A stretch of DNA of 64,000 nt from Candidatus Sulfotelmatobacter sp. (GCA_017883385.1 JADGNQ010000010.1:18832-82831); one strand, 5' to 3'; shown: positions 8,997 to 19,748, numbered from the stretch's first letter. Notes: generated from the letters alone by a model not told the origin. Translations and numbers: made by a program.

Positions 8997-10736
8997 CTAT
9001 TGCGCCGGCTCTTTGACGGCAAGAATCCGGTCGGCAGCCACGTCGTGGAGTTGCTGAACGATGCCGGAGGGCCATCGAATTTCAACCAGATCCGCGGTGG
9101 CATTCGGTCCAAGCCCAAAGTGAACGGGACCGGCACTGGACGACGCGTAACCGAAACTCGTGGACATGTGGTTGTACTGTGCTCCGGTCTTGGTAACAAC
9201 TTTGATCCGCGTCCCGATACCATCCCGGTTGCTCTTCGTGCCTTGTAGCTTGATCTCCAACCAGTGATCGTCGCCCGGGCTCTGGTTCATCCAAATTTCT
9301 GCCGGAGCGCTGATCGCACTGACCACCACATCCAGTCGGCCATCGCCGTTAAGGTCGCCAACGGCCGAACCGCGGTGCCGCGATGGTGGCTGAGACGTGA
9401 ATCCTGCCTCGGAAGTCAAGGCGGCAAACTTCATGCTACCCAGGTTGCGAAAGACAGTATTGGGCTGTTCGACTGCGACGCGCGGTGCCGACAAAAGCGA
9501 CTGCACATGTCCGCGCGAGACAAAAATATCCTTCCAGCCATCGTTGTCGAAGTCGGCAATCATCGGAGAATAGCCGGCCATCGGCGAGCTCAGGGCAGTC
9601 ATTCCGCTCTTCTCAGTGACCTCGACGAAGTCTCCTTTCCCCGTATTTCGATAGACGGGAAATGTCTCGTTATCGAGGGCGACCAAAACAATGTCGGGAT
9701 AGCCATCATTGTCTAGATCGCGGAAGTCAACACCCATGCCCGAAATGAAGACGCCGTCCTCCCGCAACGCAACGTTGGCCTCGAACGCAACCTCTTCGTA
9801 TTTCACCCCGCCTTTGTAGCGAAAGTAGGAATTGACCAGCTTATCGTTGGGCACAATGAGATCCAGCCGGCCGTTCAGATTGGCATCAGCCACAGCCACG
9901 CCCATGCCTTTTCCCGGGTGGGCGCGCAGTCCCGACTCGACCGAGGCATCCCGAAAGGTGCCGTCGCCATTATTGATAAACAACTGGTTGGGCGTGGATT
10001 TATACATCTTGGGATGGCAGTAGTCGCGATGGCCGTCGCCCATGCAAGCCGGTTCGCTCTCAGGACGCCACTGAAGGTAGTTAATGACGACGAGATCGAG
10101 CAGCCCATCATTGTTCACATCGATCCAGGCAGCACCGACTGACCAGAGTGAACCGTATTCCGGGTCCGGCTTGTTGAGCCCGGCTTTTGTGGTTACATCG
10201 GTGAACGTACCGTCACCGTTGTTGTGGTATAGCGTGTTGTGGTAAACGCCCGCGACAAAGATGTCTTCGTATCCGTCATTGTCGTAGTCTCCGATGGCAA
10301 CTCCGACGTCGAAGCCGGTGCCCACCAGACCTGCCTTTTCAGTGACGTCCTTAAAGTTGCCCTTGCCATCGTTCTCAAAGAGGCGGTTGGAGTACTTCGG
10401 GGAAGACTTGTGCAGTGTCTTAATATCGGCGCCGTTCGCGAAAAATATGTCGAGTTTGCCGTCGTTGTTGTAGTCGAAGACGGCGACCCCGCCGGCCATG
10501 GTCTCTGGCGCGTGGCGCTCGGGCGTCTCGTCACTGTCGAGTTTGAAATCGATCGGTTGGAATGCGAACCGGATCGGACTGTTGTCGGCCGCAGTTGAGG
10601 CGGCAGGTTTCGACGCAGTCTGGGCTGATGATGACTGGGAGCGCGCCGGCACGGGCGCGCCCCAGAGCACCAACGATAAGATTGCAGCCAGCGAACTGGG
10701 AACCTTGCAACTCTTCATGTCCGGAGCGGCACGCAC
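8997..10736 (-). CDS. FG-GAP/VCBS repeat protein with C-terminal ASPIC/UnbV domain (CRTAC1-like)
   Basis: Repeated DYDNDGYEDIFVAG / DFDNDGWKDIFVSRG calcium-binding repeats; C-terminal NRDGIGTRIKV...VEIRWPSG. Confidence 0.88.
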   Translation of the reverse strand: MRAAPDMKSCKVPSSLAAILSLVLWGAPVPARSQSSSAQTASKPAASTAADNSPIRFAFQPIDFKLDSDETPERHAPETMAGGVAVFDYNNDGKLDIFFANGADIKTLHKSSPKYSNRLFENDGKGNFKDVTEKAGLVGTGFDVGVAIGDYDNDGYEDIFVAGVYHNTLYHNNGDGTFTDVTTKAGLNKPDPEYGSLWSVGAAWIDVNNDGLLDLVVINYLQWRPESEPACMGDGHRDYCHPKMYKSTPNQLFINNGDGTFRDASVESGLRAHPGKGMGVAVADANLNGRLDLIVPNDKLVNSYFRYKGGVKYEEVAFEANVALREDGVFISGMGVDFRDLDNDGYPDIVLVALDNETFPVYRNTGKGDFVEVTEKSGMTALSSPMAGYSPMIADFDNDGWKDIFVSRGHVQSLLSAPRVAVEQPNTVFRNLGSMKFAALTSEAGFTSQPPSRHRGSAVGDLNGDGRLDVVVSAISAPAEIWMNQSPGDDHWLEIKLQGTKSNRDGIGTRIKVVTKTGAQYNHMSTSFGYASSSAGPVHFGLGPNATADLVEIRWPSGIVQQLHDVAADRILAVKEPAQ

Positions 10737-10751
10737 GTGCCCGTTGTTATC

Positions 10752-13415
10752 TTACTCCGGCAATTTTTGTTCCCCGCGAATGGAGAGTCGTGCATCCGCT
10801 TGCGCCGCGGTTGTGCCCGGCTGTCCTCCGCCTGCGGTAATCACGTAGTCTCCCGCTGCGACCAGCCGATCGCCAGCTTCGTTGACATAGCTCAAGCCAC
10901 GAGGCTGCAGGGCGAGCTTGATGTGCCGCAACTCGCCCGCCTGCAAGTGAACTCGGGTAAAGCCGCGCAGCGCGCGCAGGGGCGCGCCAGGCAGCTTGGG
11001 GAAGCTCACATAAAGTTCCACAACCTCATCGCCCGCTCGAGCGCTTGTGTTCTTCACATCCACGTCGACCGCGAGGGGTGTACCGGCCTCGAGTTCAGCG
11101 CTCGAAAGCTTCAGATTGCTGTACGCGAATTTCGAGTAGGTCAGACCGTAGCCGAATGGATACAAAGGCTCTCCTGCGAAGTAGCGATAGGTGCGGTTCT
11201 TCATCGCGTAGTCTTCGAACTCTGGCAACTGCTCCACACCTTTATAGAAGGTCACGGGCAACCGTCCGCCGGGATTGTTGGCACCGCCGAGAGTCTGCGC
11301 GATGGCAGTTCCGCCTTCTTCTCCTGAGTACCAGGCTTCGAGGATCGCGTTGGCGTGGTCATTGGCCCAATTCACCGCCAGCGCGCTGCCGTTCATCAGC
11401 ACAACGACTAGTGGCTTGCCCGCTCCTTTCAGCGCTCCCAGAAGCGCTTCTTCCTCTGCGGGAAGGTTGAGGCTGGTGCGATCCCCGCCCTTGAATCCGG
11501 GGACGTCGACTTTCATCTCCTCGCCCTCCAATTTCGAGGTGATCCCGACCACGGCGACCACGACATCAGCCTGCCGCGCTGCAGATACCGCTTCCACGAG
11601 TGGATCAGCACTCGTCGAGAGCCAGATCAGCTTCGTGGTACGTCCACCCGGCAGGTACTCAATCTTGACCGGGTAATGATGCCCTTTCGCCAGCTGAAGG
11701 GTCGCCAGTTGAGGATTGGGGTCGTGAAGGATGGCGTCATCCACAATAAGCTTCCCGTCGAGCCACAAGCGCTGCATGGAGCCCATTAGTCCGACTTGAT
11801 ACGTGCCGGATTCCACGGGTGTCAGAAATCCTGTCCAGCGGACCGAAAAATCCTTCATGCCGCCGGGCACCGGAAGTGCATGGGCATCAGGGTGAGAGAG
11901 CTGAAGATCGACGAACGGATCGACTCGAACTACCTGCGGCGTGCCGGATAATTCTCCGGAAAAGTATTCGCCTTTGAGTCCGGGCATGCCGTCGTCTGTA
12001 GATAACACCGAAGTTGGAATCACAGGATGCTCGCGTAGAAAGCTTGTCCCGGGCTCGAACGAGACTTGAGCTCCGGCAAACTGCTTGCGAATCCCCTCGA
12101 GCGCCGTGACCGCATGCGAAGCTGTGCCGCTGTAGTTGCCGTGCAAAACCTGAACCGATTCAGCCAGCGGGCCCACCACCAGAATCCTCTTCACGCTTGC
12201 CGCGAAAGGAAGCACACCGTCGTTCTTCAGCAGCACCATCGATTCGCGAGCGATCTTCAATGCGAGTTCGCGGTGCGCGGCGCTGTCAATCTCGGACTCC
12301 GGCGTCTGCGCGTAAGGCACTTTCTCCGGAGGATCAAACATCCCCAGCCGCATGCGCGCGGTGAAGAGCCGTTTCAACGAAACATCCAGATCTGCTTCGG
12401 TGAGCAGCCCTTGTTTCACGGCATCGACGTACGGCATATAGTCGTGGCTGTCTTTGGCCACGGTGAAGAAGTCCGCGCACTCATTGTCCATGCCTCTCTT
12501 CAGCGAGACCGCCGCGGCTTCGGGCTGGCTCTTGGTGAAGTGGTGGCCCTCAAAAATGTCCACGACCGCATCGCAGTCCGAGACCACATATCCGTTGAAT
12601 TTCCAGGCCTTCCGCAACTGATCGACGAGCAAGAACGTGTTGGCGCACCCGGGTTCGCCGTTGATCCGGTTGTAGGCACACATCACCGATTCCGCCTTGC
12701 CTTCAGTTACGGCCGCGCGGAACGCGGGAAGGTAGGTGTCTTCCATGTCGTGTTTCGAAACCTGCACGTCGATGCTGTGCCGCGTCGGTTCCGGCCCGCT
12801 GTGCACCGCAAAATGTTTCGGAGTGGAAATCACGCGATAGTAGTTGGGATCGTCGCCCTGCATCCCGGTGACGAACGCCACGCCCATCCTCCCGGTGAGA
12901 AACGGATCTTCGCCGTAAGTCTCCTGCCCGCGCCCCCAGCGCGGATCGCGGAAAATATTGATGTTTGGCGACCAGAAGTCGAGTCCCTCCATAATGTCGC
13001 GCCGGCCGGCGCGCACGGCCTGATTGTGCTTCGCCCTCGCCTCTGTACTGATTACCACCGCCATGTCGTGGATCAAGGGATCGTCAAACGTTGCCGCCAG
13101 TCCGACCGGTTCGGGAAAAACCGTTGCAGTCCCAGCGTTGGCGACTCCGTGCAAAGCCTCGCTCCACCAGTCGTATGCCGGGACTTGGAGACGCGGAATA
13201 GCTCGCGCCTGGTTCACAAGCTGTGAAGCCTTCTCCTCCAGGGTCATCCTTCCGATCAGATCGTTGACGCGCGCGTCGACCGGCTTGGAAGGGTCCAGAT
13301 AGACAGCAACACCCGTCGTTTGTGCAGCGGAACGCATAAGAATTAGAGCCAGAACAATGGCTACCTGTAGGGTGGTGCGAATACGCATTTCGGGCATGGT
13401 AGATCTCCTGCGCAA
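10752..13415 (-). CDS. Glycoside hydrolase family 3 with PA14 insertion (beta-glucosidase/xylosidase-like), secreted
   Basis: SPNINIFRDPRWGRGQETYGEDPFLTG, GYVVSDCDAV nucleophile region, PA14-like LKGEYFSG...GTYQVGLMGSMQRLWLDGKLI, FYKGVEQLPEFEDYAMKNRTYRYF. Confidence 0.93.
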   Translation of the reverse strand: MRRRSTMPEMRIRTTLQVAIVLALILMRSAAQTTGVAVYLDPSKPVDARVNDLIGRMTLEEKASQLVNQARAIPRLQVPAYDWWSEALHGVANAGTATVFPEPVGLAATFDDPLIHDMAVVISTEARAKHNQAVRAGRRDIMEGLDFWSPNINIFRDPRWGRGQETYGEDPFLTGRMGVAFVTGMQGDDPNYYRVISTPKHFAVHSGPEPTRHSIDVQVSKHDMEDTYLPAFRAAVTEGKAESVMCAYNRINGEPGCANTFLLVDQLRKAWKFNGYVVSDCDAVVDIFEGHHFTKSQPEAAAVSLKRGMDNECADFFTVAKDSHDYMPYVDAVKQGLLTEADLDVSLKRLFTARMRLGMFDPPEKVPYAQTPESEIDSAAHRELALKIARESMVLLKNDGVLPFAASVKRILVVGPLAESVQVLHGNYSGTASHAVTALEGIRKQFAGAQVSFEPGTSFLREHPVIPTSVLSTDDGMPGLKGEYFSGELSGTPQVVRVDPFVDLQLSHPDAHALPVPGGMKDFSVRWTGFLTPVESGTYQVGLMGSMQRLWLDGKLIVDDAILHDPNPQLATLQLAKGHHYPVKIEYLPGGRTTKLIWLSTSADPLVEAVSAARQADVVVAVVGITSKLEGEEMKVDVPGFKGGDRTSLNLPAEEEALLGALKGAGKPLVVVLMNGSALAVNWANDHANAILEAWYSGEEGGTAIAQTLGGANNPGGRLPVTFYKGVEQLPEFEDYAMKNRTYRYFAGEPLYPFGYGLTYSKFAYSNLKLSSAELEAGTPLAVDVDVKNTSARAGDEVVELYVSFPKLPGAPLRALRGFTRVHLQAGELRHIKLALQPRGLSYVNEAGDRLVAAGDYVITAGGGQPGTTAAQADARLSIRGEQKLPE

Positions 13416-13456
13416 CCCGCCCGGTCAACCTTCCGGCGAGAGCGCGATGCGATAGA

Positions 13457-13478
13457 CGTAATTTCGTTAACGATTACG
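13457..13478. promoter_or_regulatory. Nested palindrome CGTAATTTCGTTAACGATTACG upstream of GH3, candidate LacI-family operator
   Basis: Contains TCGTTAACGA perfect palindrome and CGTAAT/ATTACG outer arms; shares TTAACGATTA with other sites in the window. Confidence 0.6.
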
Positions 13479-13597
13479 GCCGTCGGTCGCTTGTAGCACA
13501 GGGAAATCCTGCGGTCAAGAATCCCGGTGCTGAACTTCCAGGAAGACGTTCTCGCCCGGGTGAACCTGGAGAAGCCCCCACGATATCGATTTTCTTC

Positions 13598-13640
13598 TTG
13601 ACAACGGTCTACGAACCCGGATAAACCGTAAACGTTTACG
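13598..13640 (+). promoter_or_regulatory. Sigma70-like promoter TTGACA-N17-ATAAAC directly followed by the perfect 14-bp palindrome CGTAAACGTTTACG (LacI-type operator)
   Basis: -35 at 13598-13603, -10 at 13621-13626, palindrome 13627-13640, 61 nt before the ATG at 13701. Confidence 0.75.
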
Positions 13641-13700
13641 ATTTCAGGGGTAGTTCCATCCCTGAGACACCCGCAATCGTACTAACTTTCGGAGGCTGGC

Positions 13701-16700
13701 ATGAAATCACTCTCGCCCACGTTTGCCGGGAGTTGTGGCCTTGGCCGCAACCTCACTCGTCTTGCAGTTCTGTCTTTCTTCTTCCTCCTGGCGGTGTTCG
13801 CCATGCCGGCGTTCGCCCAGGAAGCGACCTTGGTAGGTACGGTCACTGATCCTTCTGGCGCGGCAGTCCCGAACGCCAAGGTGATGCTGACGAATCTGGA
13901 AACGAATGTTTCCAGAGATTTCACGACGAACGGTTCAGGCCAGTACACCGCAGTGGATATCCATATTGGCCACTATGACATTAAGGTCGAAGTGAGCGGA
14001 TTCAAAACCGCCGAGAAAAAAGGCATGTTGCTGCAGGTCGGCGACCGCGCTCGCGCGGACTTCCAACTGCAAGTAGGAGGCTCCTCTGAAACGGTAACCG
14101 TCGAAGCCAACACGGTCGCAGTTCAGGCGGATAGCGGCGAAGTCAGCAGCGTTATCACCGGCGAGCAGATTGCCAATCTGTCCATCAACGGCCGCGGCAT
14201 TTACCAGTTGGCCGCTCTCGCGCCGGGAGCGTCCAGCCAGATTGACGTCACTGCTCCCAATACTCCCGTGGGTGGCAGCGCCAGCGTGGAATACAACGGC
14301 CTTCGGCAGAACCACAACATCTATCTGTTGGACGGCGGCGAGAACGACGACCGCGGCGGCGCCGGCGGCATGAGCATCGCGCCGTCTGCCGATGCGATTG
14401 CAGAGTTCCGCACCCTCACTTCCAACTACAGCGCAGACTACGGCCTGTCTTCGGCCGGAACCAACGTGATGGTTCTAAAGTCGGGAACCAAGGCTTACCA
14501 CGCCGCAGCTTGGGAGTTCAATCGCAACGACGCATTCGATGCCCGTACCTACAACAATCGGGGGGGGAAAGCGGCAGAACTGCGCCAGAACACTTATGGC
14601 TTTAATGCTGGTGGTCCGGTCGACTTCTGGGCCAAGGAGCACAAGACGTTCTTCTTCTACAACATGGAGTGGCGGAAATATATCAACGGCGCCACTCTCC
14701 AGCAGACGGTTCCGCTCACTTCCTGGTATACGGGAAACTTCGGCTCGCAAGTCGTCAACGTGCCCGATTCAACTAAGGTGGACCCGTCCCTCCTGTTTGC
14801 AGGTTGCGGCGGAACGGCTCCTGTCGTAAACGGCCAAACCGTCACTCAGGGAAGTCCATTCCCCCAAGACGCCAGCGGCAACTACACCATTCCAACCTGC
14901 ATGATCAGCCCCGATGCGTCGGCTCTGCTGACCGTTTCGGGGGCGAAGTACGGCGGCATCTTCCCAGCCCCCACCACGGGCAACCAATTCATTGGCGGCA
15001 ACAACTCTCCCACGAACCTGCGGGAAGAGATTGTCCGCATCGATCACAACTTCAGCAGCAAGTTCTCGGTGTTCGGACATTACGTCGACGAAGCGGTGCA
15101 GCAGACGTTTGGTACCAGCTTGTGGAACACTTCCAACACTCCGGTACAGGGCACCACCTTCGGCAACCCGTCCTACAGCGCTGTCATTCACGCGACCTAT
15201 GCCATCAGCCCCACGCTGCTGAACGAGACCGCCTTCAACTACAACGGCAACCGGATCAACATTACTCCGACCGGTCTGATTTCTGCCCCGGATAATTTCA
15301 CCTTCAACCGCCTCTTCACTGGCCCGAACAATGACACCCGTATCCCGAACATCAATCTGCAGGGCTCGACGGGCGCGGTGTTCGGGAACAACAGCTGGCC
15401 GTGGGTAAACAAGGCGGACGATTACCAGATCCGCGACGACATCTCCTGGACCAAGGGTGCGCACCAATTCAAGTTCGGTGGCAGTTGGGCGATCTATAAG
15501 AAGGTTCAGGACCTGTTTGGCAACACGCAGGGCGCGTTTAACTTCGGCGGTGGCTACACCGGGCTCGACTTCGCCGATTTCCTCCTCGGCGAGTCCAGCG
15601 GCTACAACGAGCTAGCTGTGCAGGATAAAGGGCTCTGGAACAACGTTTCCTGGGCCTTCTACGGACAGGACAACTGGCGCGTGAACAAGCGACTGACCTT
15701 GAACCTGGGTCTGCGCTGGGACGGCGTGCCGCACACCTACGAAGCCAATAATCGGATGGGCAACTTCTATCCGAATCTCTATAATCCGGCGAACGCGGCC
15801 ACACTGGATACGAACGGAAACATCTGCGGCGGTGCTTTCAATCCCATCACAGGTGCTGATCCCGGTTGCACAGCCGCAAGTCTAGGTCTGGGCGGTAGCC
15901 CAAACCCGATCCTTAAGGCGTCCGGCACTCAGTTCTATCTGAACGGTATCGGAATTCCAGGCACGACGTCTGGCGTCCCGAAAGGGTTGGTGAATACGAA
16001 CTGGGCAGCGTTTGGTCCGCGGGTTGGATTTGCCTACGACCTGACGGGGTCTGGAAAGACGGTTCTGCGCGGCGGTTTCGGTGTTATGTACGAACGCATC
16101 CAGGGCAACGACATGTACAACGCCGGCCCGAACATTCCGTTCAGTGCCGCCGTTAACTTCAGCAATGTATCTCTGGATAACCCCAGTACATTCCTGCAGA
16201 ACGGTCAAACGGCGGTAGCTCCGATTACCGTCGCCAGCATCACCGGTCTGGCGGTTGACCAGTACAAACTGCCTAAGGCTTACCAGTACAGCTTCGGCGT
16301 TCAACACTCTCTTGCATCTCGGACGGTGCTCGCCGTCATGTACGTTGGCAACCAGAGCCGCCAGCAGAACTACTACCAGGACATCAACCTTCCGGATGCG
16401 TCGAATCTTCCGTCGATCATCGACCACACGATCCAACGCAACACCGTGAACCCGTTCCAGGGCTTCGGCTCGATTAGCATGTCTACCGATGGAGCCCAAG
16501 CTCATTACAACGGTCTCCAGGTGGACCTCAACTCCCAGATCAAGCGGGACCTGAGCCTGCGTGTGTTCTACACGCTCTCGCGTTCCATTGACCCCACCAC
16601 AGGTGGCAGCGGCGGAGGCGACTTGTCCAGCGTCTCCAATCCCTATGGCAGCTGGCAGTATGATGTTGGACGGTCGGGCTATGATCGTCTGCATAACCTC

Positions 16701-17210
16701 TCGTTCAACTTCATCTACGACATGCCCTTTCTGCGGCACAGCTCCAACGCGCTCGTAAGAACGGTTGTCGGTGGCTGGGAGGTTTCCGGCATCGTGACGA
16801 TTGAATCCGGTACGCCGCTCAACATAGGTTTGACCGGCGATCAGGGCGGCAACGGAGTCGGCGGAACCAACCGGCCCGACAAGACTGCCGCGCTGGTCTC
16901 GCCACACACGAAACAGCAGTGGATTACCGGTTCGGCGTTTGCTGACCCGGCCCTCGGCGACTGGGGTACCCTCGCTCACAACGCAATCAGCGGCCCTGGG
17001 CGTGACAACTGGAACCTGTCGCTGTTCAAGAACTTCGTGTTCAGTGAAGCTCGTGGCAGCCAGTTCGAGCTGCGACTGGAAACCTTTAACACCTTTAACC
17101 ATCCGCAGATCTCCGGCATGCCCACTAACTTTGGTGATGCACACTTCGGCGAACCCAACGGATTCTTCCCCGGGCGTATTGTTCAGCTCGGCGGAAAAAT
17201 CACCTTCTAA
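13701..17210 (+). CDS. Oar-like TonB-dependent receptor with N-terminal CarboxypepD_reg domain
   Basis: Signal peptide, ATLVGTVTDPSGAAVPNAKVMLTN, plug-like region with LLDGGENDDRG, C-terminal beta-barrel ending ...VQLGGKITF. Confidence 0.93.
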   Translation: MKSLSPTFAGSCGLGRNLTRLAVLSFFFLLAVFAMPAFAQEATLVGTVTDPSGAAVPNAKVMLTNLETNVSRDFTTNGSGQYTAVDIHIGHYDIKVEVSGFKTAEKKGMLLQVGDRARADFQLQVGGSSETVTVEANTVAVQADSGEVSSVITGEQIANLSINGRGIYQLAALAPGASSQIDVTAPNTPVGGSASVEYNGLRQNHNIYLLDGGENDDRGGAGGMSIAPSADAIAEFRTLTSNYSADYGLSSAGTNVMVLKSGTKAYHAAAWEFNRNDAFDARTYNNRGGKAAELRQNTYGFNAGGPVDFWAKEHKTFFFYNMEWRKYINGATLQQTVPLTSWYTGNFGSQVVNVPDSTKVDPSLLFAGCGGTAPVVNGQTVTQGSPFPQDASGNYTIPTCMISPDASALLTVSGAKYGGIFPAPTTGNQFIGGNNSPTNLREEIVRIDHNFSSKFSVFGHYVDEAVQQTFGTSLWNTSNTPVQGTTFGNPSYSAVIHATYAISPTLLNETAFNYNGNRINITPTGLISAPDNFTFNRLFTGPNNDTRIPNINLQGSTGAVFGNNSWPWVNKADDYQIRDDISWTKGAHQFKFGGSWAIYKKVQDLFGNTQGAFNFGGGYTGLDFADFLLGESSGYNELAVQDKGLWNNVSWAFYGQDNWRVNKRLTLNLGLRWDGVPHTYEANNRMGNFYPNLYNPANAATLDTNGNICGGAFNPITGADPGCTAASLGLGGSPNPILKASGTQFYLNGIGIPGTTSGVPKGLVNTNWAAFGPRVGFAYDLTGSGKTVLRGGFGVMYERIQGNDMYNAGPNIPFSAAVNFSNVSLDNPSTFLQNGQTAVAPITVASITGLAVDQYKLPKAYQYSFGVQHSLASRTVLAVMYVGNQSRQQNYYQDINLPDASNLPSIIDHTIQRNTVNPFQGFGSISMSTDGAQAHYNGLQVDLNSQIKRDLSLRVFYTLSRSIDPTTGGSGGGDLSSVSNPYGSWQYDVGRSGYDRLHNLSFNFIYDMPFLRHSSNALVRTVVGGWEVSGIVTIESGTPLNIGLTGDQGGNGVGGTNRPDKTAALVSPHTKQQWITGSAFADPALGDWGTLAHNAISGPGRDNWNLSLFKNFVFSEARGSQFELRLETFNTFNHPQISGMPTNFGDAHFGEPNGFFPGRIVQLGGKITF

Positions 17211-17239
17211 CCCCCCTCATCACCGAGGGCTTGATTTCG

Positions 17240-17277
17240 CCCCGCTCACAAATTTTCGTGAGCGGGGTGTTTTGTTT
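17240..17277 (+). terminator. Rho-independent terminator after the Oar-like gene
   Basis: CCCCGCTCAC-aaattttc-GTGAGCGGGG (10-bp perfect stem) followed by TGTTTTGTTT. Confidence 0.85.
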
Positions 17278-17471
17278 CGCAAGCGAGTCACTGTGTCGTG
17301 AGCCATGGCTGCGAAAGAGGAATTCGCCAAGGTTTGCGCTCTGCACGAAAAGCAAAGCTAGGATGCGCTTCAGAAGACGGCCGGTGGATTGCCTCCGCTC
17401 AAGCTCTGAGGGCTCTTTCCTTGACGCTCATGCCCGGCGGTACTGGGCTGGAGCCTAAACGGGTGGGGTTT

Positions 17472-18494
17472 ATGCGATCCGCCAAGCTACAAAGGGATTC
17501 TCACGCCGCACTATTCTTCAGGTTCCTGGCTGCTGCATTCCTGCTGTCGCTCTTCTGCGTATACGCTCAAGACAGCTCGGGCGATAATTCGACCCTTCGC
17601 ACCGACAGGCCAGAGATCTCTCTGACCGTTCGTAACAGCGCAGGCGAAGCGATCGCAACTGCGGGGACTGTAAAGTTATTGCACGATGGGGTCCCTGCCG
17701 GCGACGCAGGGCTCTCGCACGGACGCGCCTTCTTCGGTTCTCTTCCCTTTGGCGACTACACCCTGGTCGTCGAAGCCACCGGTTATAAATCGACACAAAA
17801 GGATGTGAATCTCTCGGTGGCCATGCGATACGAAGTCGACGCAAATCTGCAGCTCGACGCAGCTCCGAACGGGGTGGCTGGAGCACCGGCGAAGCCGCTC
17901 CTGGCCCCCAAGGCAAAGGAAGCCCTGGATAAAGGCCTGAAGGCCCTGAGAGCGAACAAGCTTTCCGAAGCCGAAAAATATGTAGCCGAAGCGGTAAAAC
18001 TCGCGCCCTTCCATCCTGACGTTCTTTATGTCCAGGGAGTCTTGTTCCTGGATAAGCGAAACTGGGTGCAGGCGCAGGCCGTTCTGGAAAAGGCCTCGCA
18101 GATGGATCCCAGCAATGCGCGCGTGTTTTCGGCCTTGGGAATGGCTCTTACGGATCAAGGAAAATTTGACGAGGCGGTCGGACCGCTGGAAAAGTCACTT
18201 CAGTTGGACACCGGTTCGTGGGAGACGCACTGGGCGCTCGGTAAGGCGTATTACCACCGCGGGCAGTACGATCAAGCGCTGAAAACGTCGCAGCTTGCCT
18301 TGACGGAATCCAACGGCAAAGCTCCGCAAATCGAACTGCTCGTCGCTCAAGCACTTACGGCTGTCGGAAAATACGAGGATGCGGCACAAACTCTTCGCGA
18401 TTTCCTGAAGCACCATGGTGACCAGCCTGAGGCGTCGACGGCCCGACGCTGGCTCGACGGCCTCGCCAACAACGGAAAAATTCGTCCGAATTAG
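17472..18494 (+). CDS. TPR-repeat protein, probable exported
   Basis: Likely ATG at 17472 before a signal peptide; repeated TPR units (NARVFSALGMALTDQGKFDEAVGPLEKSLQLD). Confidence 0.75.
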   Translation: MRSAKLQRDSHAALFFRFLAAAFLLSLFCVYAQDSSGDNSTLRTDRPEISLTVRNSAGEAIATAGTVKLLHDGVPAGDAGLSHGRAFFGSLPFGDYTLVVEATGYKSTQKDVNLSVAMRYEVDANLQLDAAPNGVAGAPAKPLLAPKAKEALDKGLKALRANKLSEAEKYVAEAVKLAPFHPDVLYVQGVLFLDKRNWVQAQAVLEKASQMDPSNARVFSALGMALTDQGKFDEAVGPLEKSLQLDTGSWETHWALGKAYYHRGQYDQALKTSQLALTESNGKAPQIELLVAQALTAVGKYEDAAQTLRDFLKHHGDQPEASTARRWLDGLANNGKIRPN

Positions 18495-18556
18495 TAGAGC
18501 GCGGCCCGGGAACATTTGGCGGCCACTTGAGGTCCGTCCTCCTGATCACGATTGCT

Positions 18557-19738
18557 ATGAATATGAACTGGACGACATTTCTGGCCGTGGTCGCGTTCAT
18601 CCTGTTGCCGATTGCTGCGCTTGCGCAGGGTGCCAATCCCGCGCAGGCTGTGGCCTTGGAGCAGCAGGGGAAACTGGCGGAGGCCGCAGAAGCATGGCAG
18701 GCCGTCACGACGGCCAATCCGCGCGACGGGGCGGCGTTTGCCAGCTTGGGAGTGGTTCTGGCCAGGGAACAGAAATATCCCGAGGCGGCAGCCGCGTACC
18801 GGAGAGCGCTGGCCTTGAATCCGAAGTTGCCGGGGCTGCAGCTCAACCTGGGCCTAGCCGAGTTCAAGCAGGGACATTTTCATGCAGCCATCGCCCCTCT
18901 GGCCGCCGCGCTGGCGGCCGAACGCCTAAACGGGCCAAAGCAACTACAGGCGCGCACTCTGCTTGGACTGAGCTATTACGGCACAGAACGGTTTGCGGAG
19001 GCGGTCAAAGAGCTTAAGCCCGCCGCCGCAGACGATCCCGCCAATACTGAACTGCATCTAGTGCTGGCGCAGAGTTGCCTGTGGGCGCGGCAGTATCCCT
19101 GCGCGCTGGACGAGTTTAAGCAGATCTTGCAGACCGATCCAGACTCCGCCCCGGCTCACGTGCTGTCTGGCGAGGCGCTCGATGGGCTGGGGAAGACTCC
19201 CGAGGCGATCGCGGAGTTTCAGGCGGCTATCAAAGTGTCACCGCGCGAACCCAACGTCCATTTCGGCTTGGGCTACCTCTATTGGAAGTCGCACCAGTAT
19301 GACGACGCCACGCGCGAGTTCCAGGCTGAACTTGCGCTCGATCCCGGGCACGCGCAAGCGCTCGCTTATCTAGGCGACATCGAGATGAAGGCTGACAAGC
19401 CAGAGGCCGCCCTTCCCTTTCTGCGGAAGTCCATTCAGCTAAAGAGCGACCTTCGCATCGCCAGCATCGATCTGGGTGTGATTCTGGCTCAGCAGAAACA
19501 GTACCCAGATGCCGTCGCTGCTCTCGAACACGCAGTAGCTCTCGATCCAACTGAGCCCGATGCCCACTATCGTCTGGCGCGCGTCTATCAGGAAATGGGG
19601 AAGACGGTGGAGTCGCAGAAAGAGTTCGCCAAGGTCCGCGAACTTAAGAAGAAAGCGGATCAGAAGGATGAAGACATGGTGCGCAAAATGTCTTCTTCCC
19701 CACCTGCTCTGAATTCTCCAACGGGACCGCCTAACTGA
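18557..19738 (+). CDS. TPR-repeat protein, exported
   Basis: Signal peptide MNMNWTTFLAVVAFILLPIAALAQ; multiple TPR units. Confidence 0.8.
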   Translation: MNMNWTTFLAVVAFILLPIAALAQGANPAQAVALEQQGKLAEAAEAWQAVTTANPRDGAAFASLGVVLAREQKYPEAAAAYRRALALNPKLPGLQLNLGLAEFKQGHFHAAIAPLAAALAAERLNGPKQLQARTLLGLSYYGTERFAEAVKELKPAAADDPANTELHLVLAQSCLWARQYPCALDEFKQILQTDPDSAPAHVLSGEALDGLGKTPEAIAEFQAAIKVSPREPNVHFGLGYLYWKSHQYDDATREFQAELALDPGHAQALAYLGDIEMKADKPEAALPFLRKSIQLKSDLRIASIDLGVILAQQKQYPDAVAALEHAVALDPTEPDAHYRLARVYQEMGKTVESQKEFAKVRELKKKADQKDEDMVRKMSSSPPALNSPTGPPN

Positions 19739-19748
19739 CATTCAACTC

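Noticed and set aside
12066-13226. 386-aa plus-strand ORF
   Set aside because: Fully antisense to the clear GH3 gene; Arg/Val/His-rich shadow translation typical of GC-rich coding DNA
15882-17144. 420-aa minus-strand ORF
   Set aside because: Antisense to the Oar-like receptor; no signal peptide or family motif, Val/Arg-rich shadow composition
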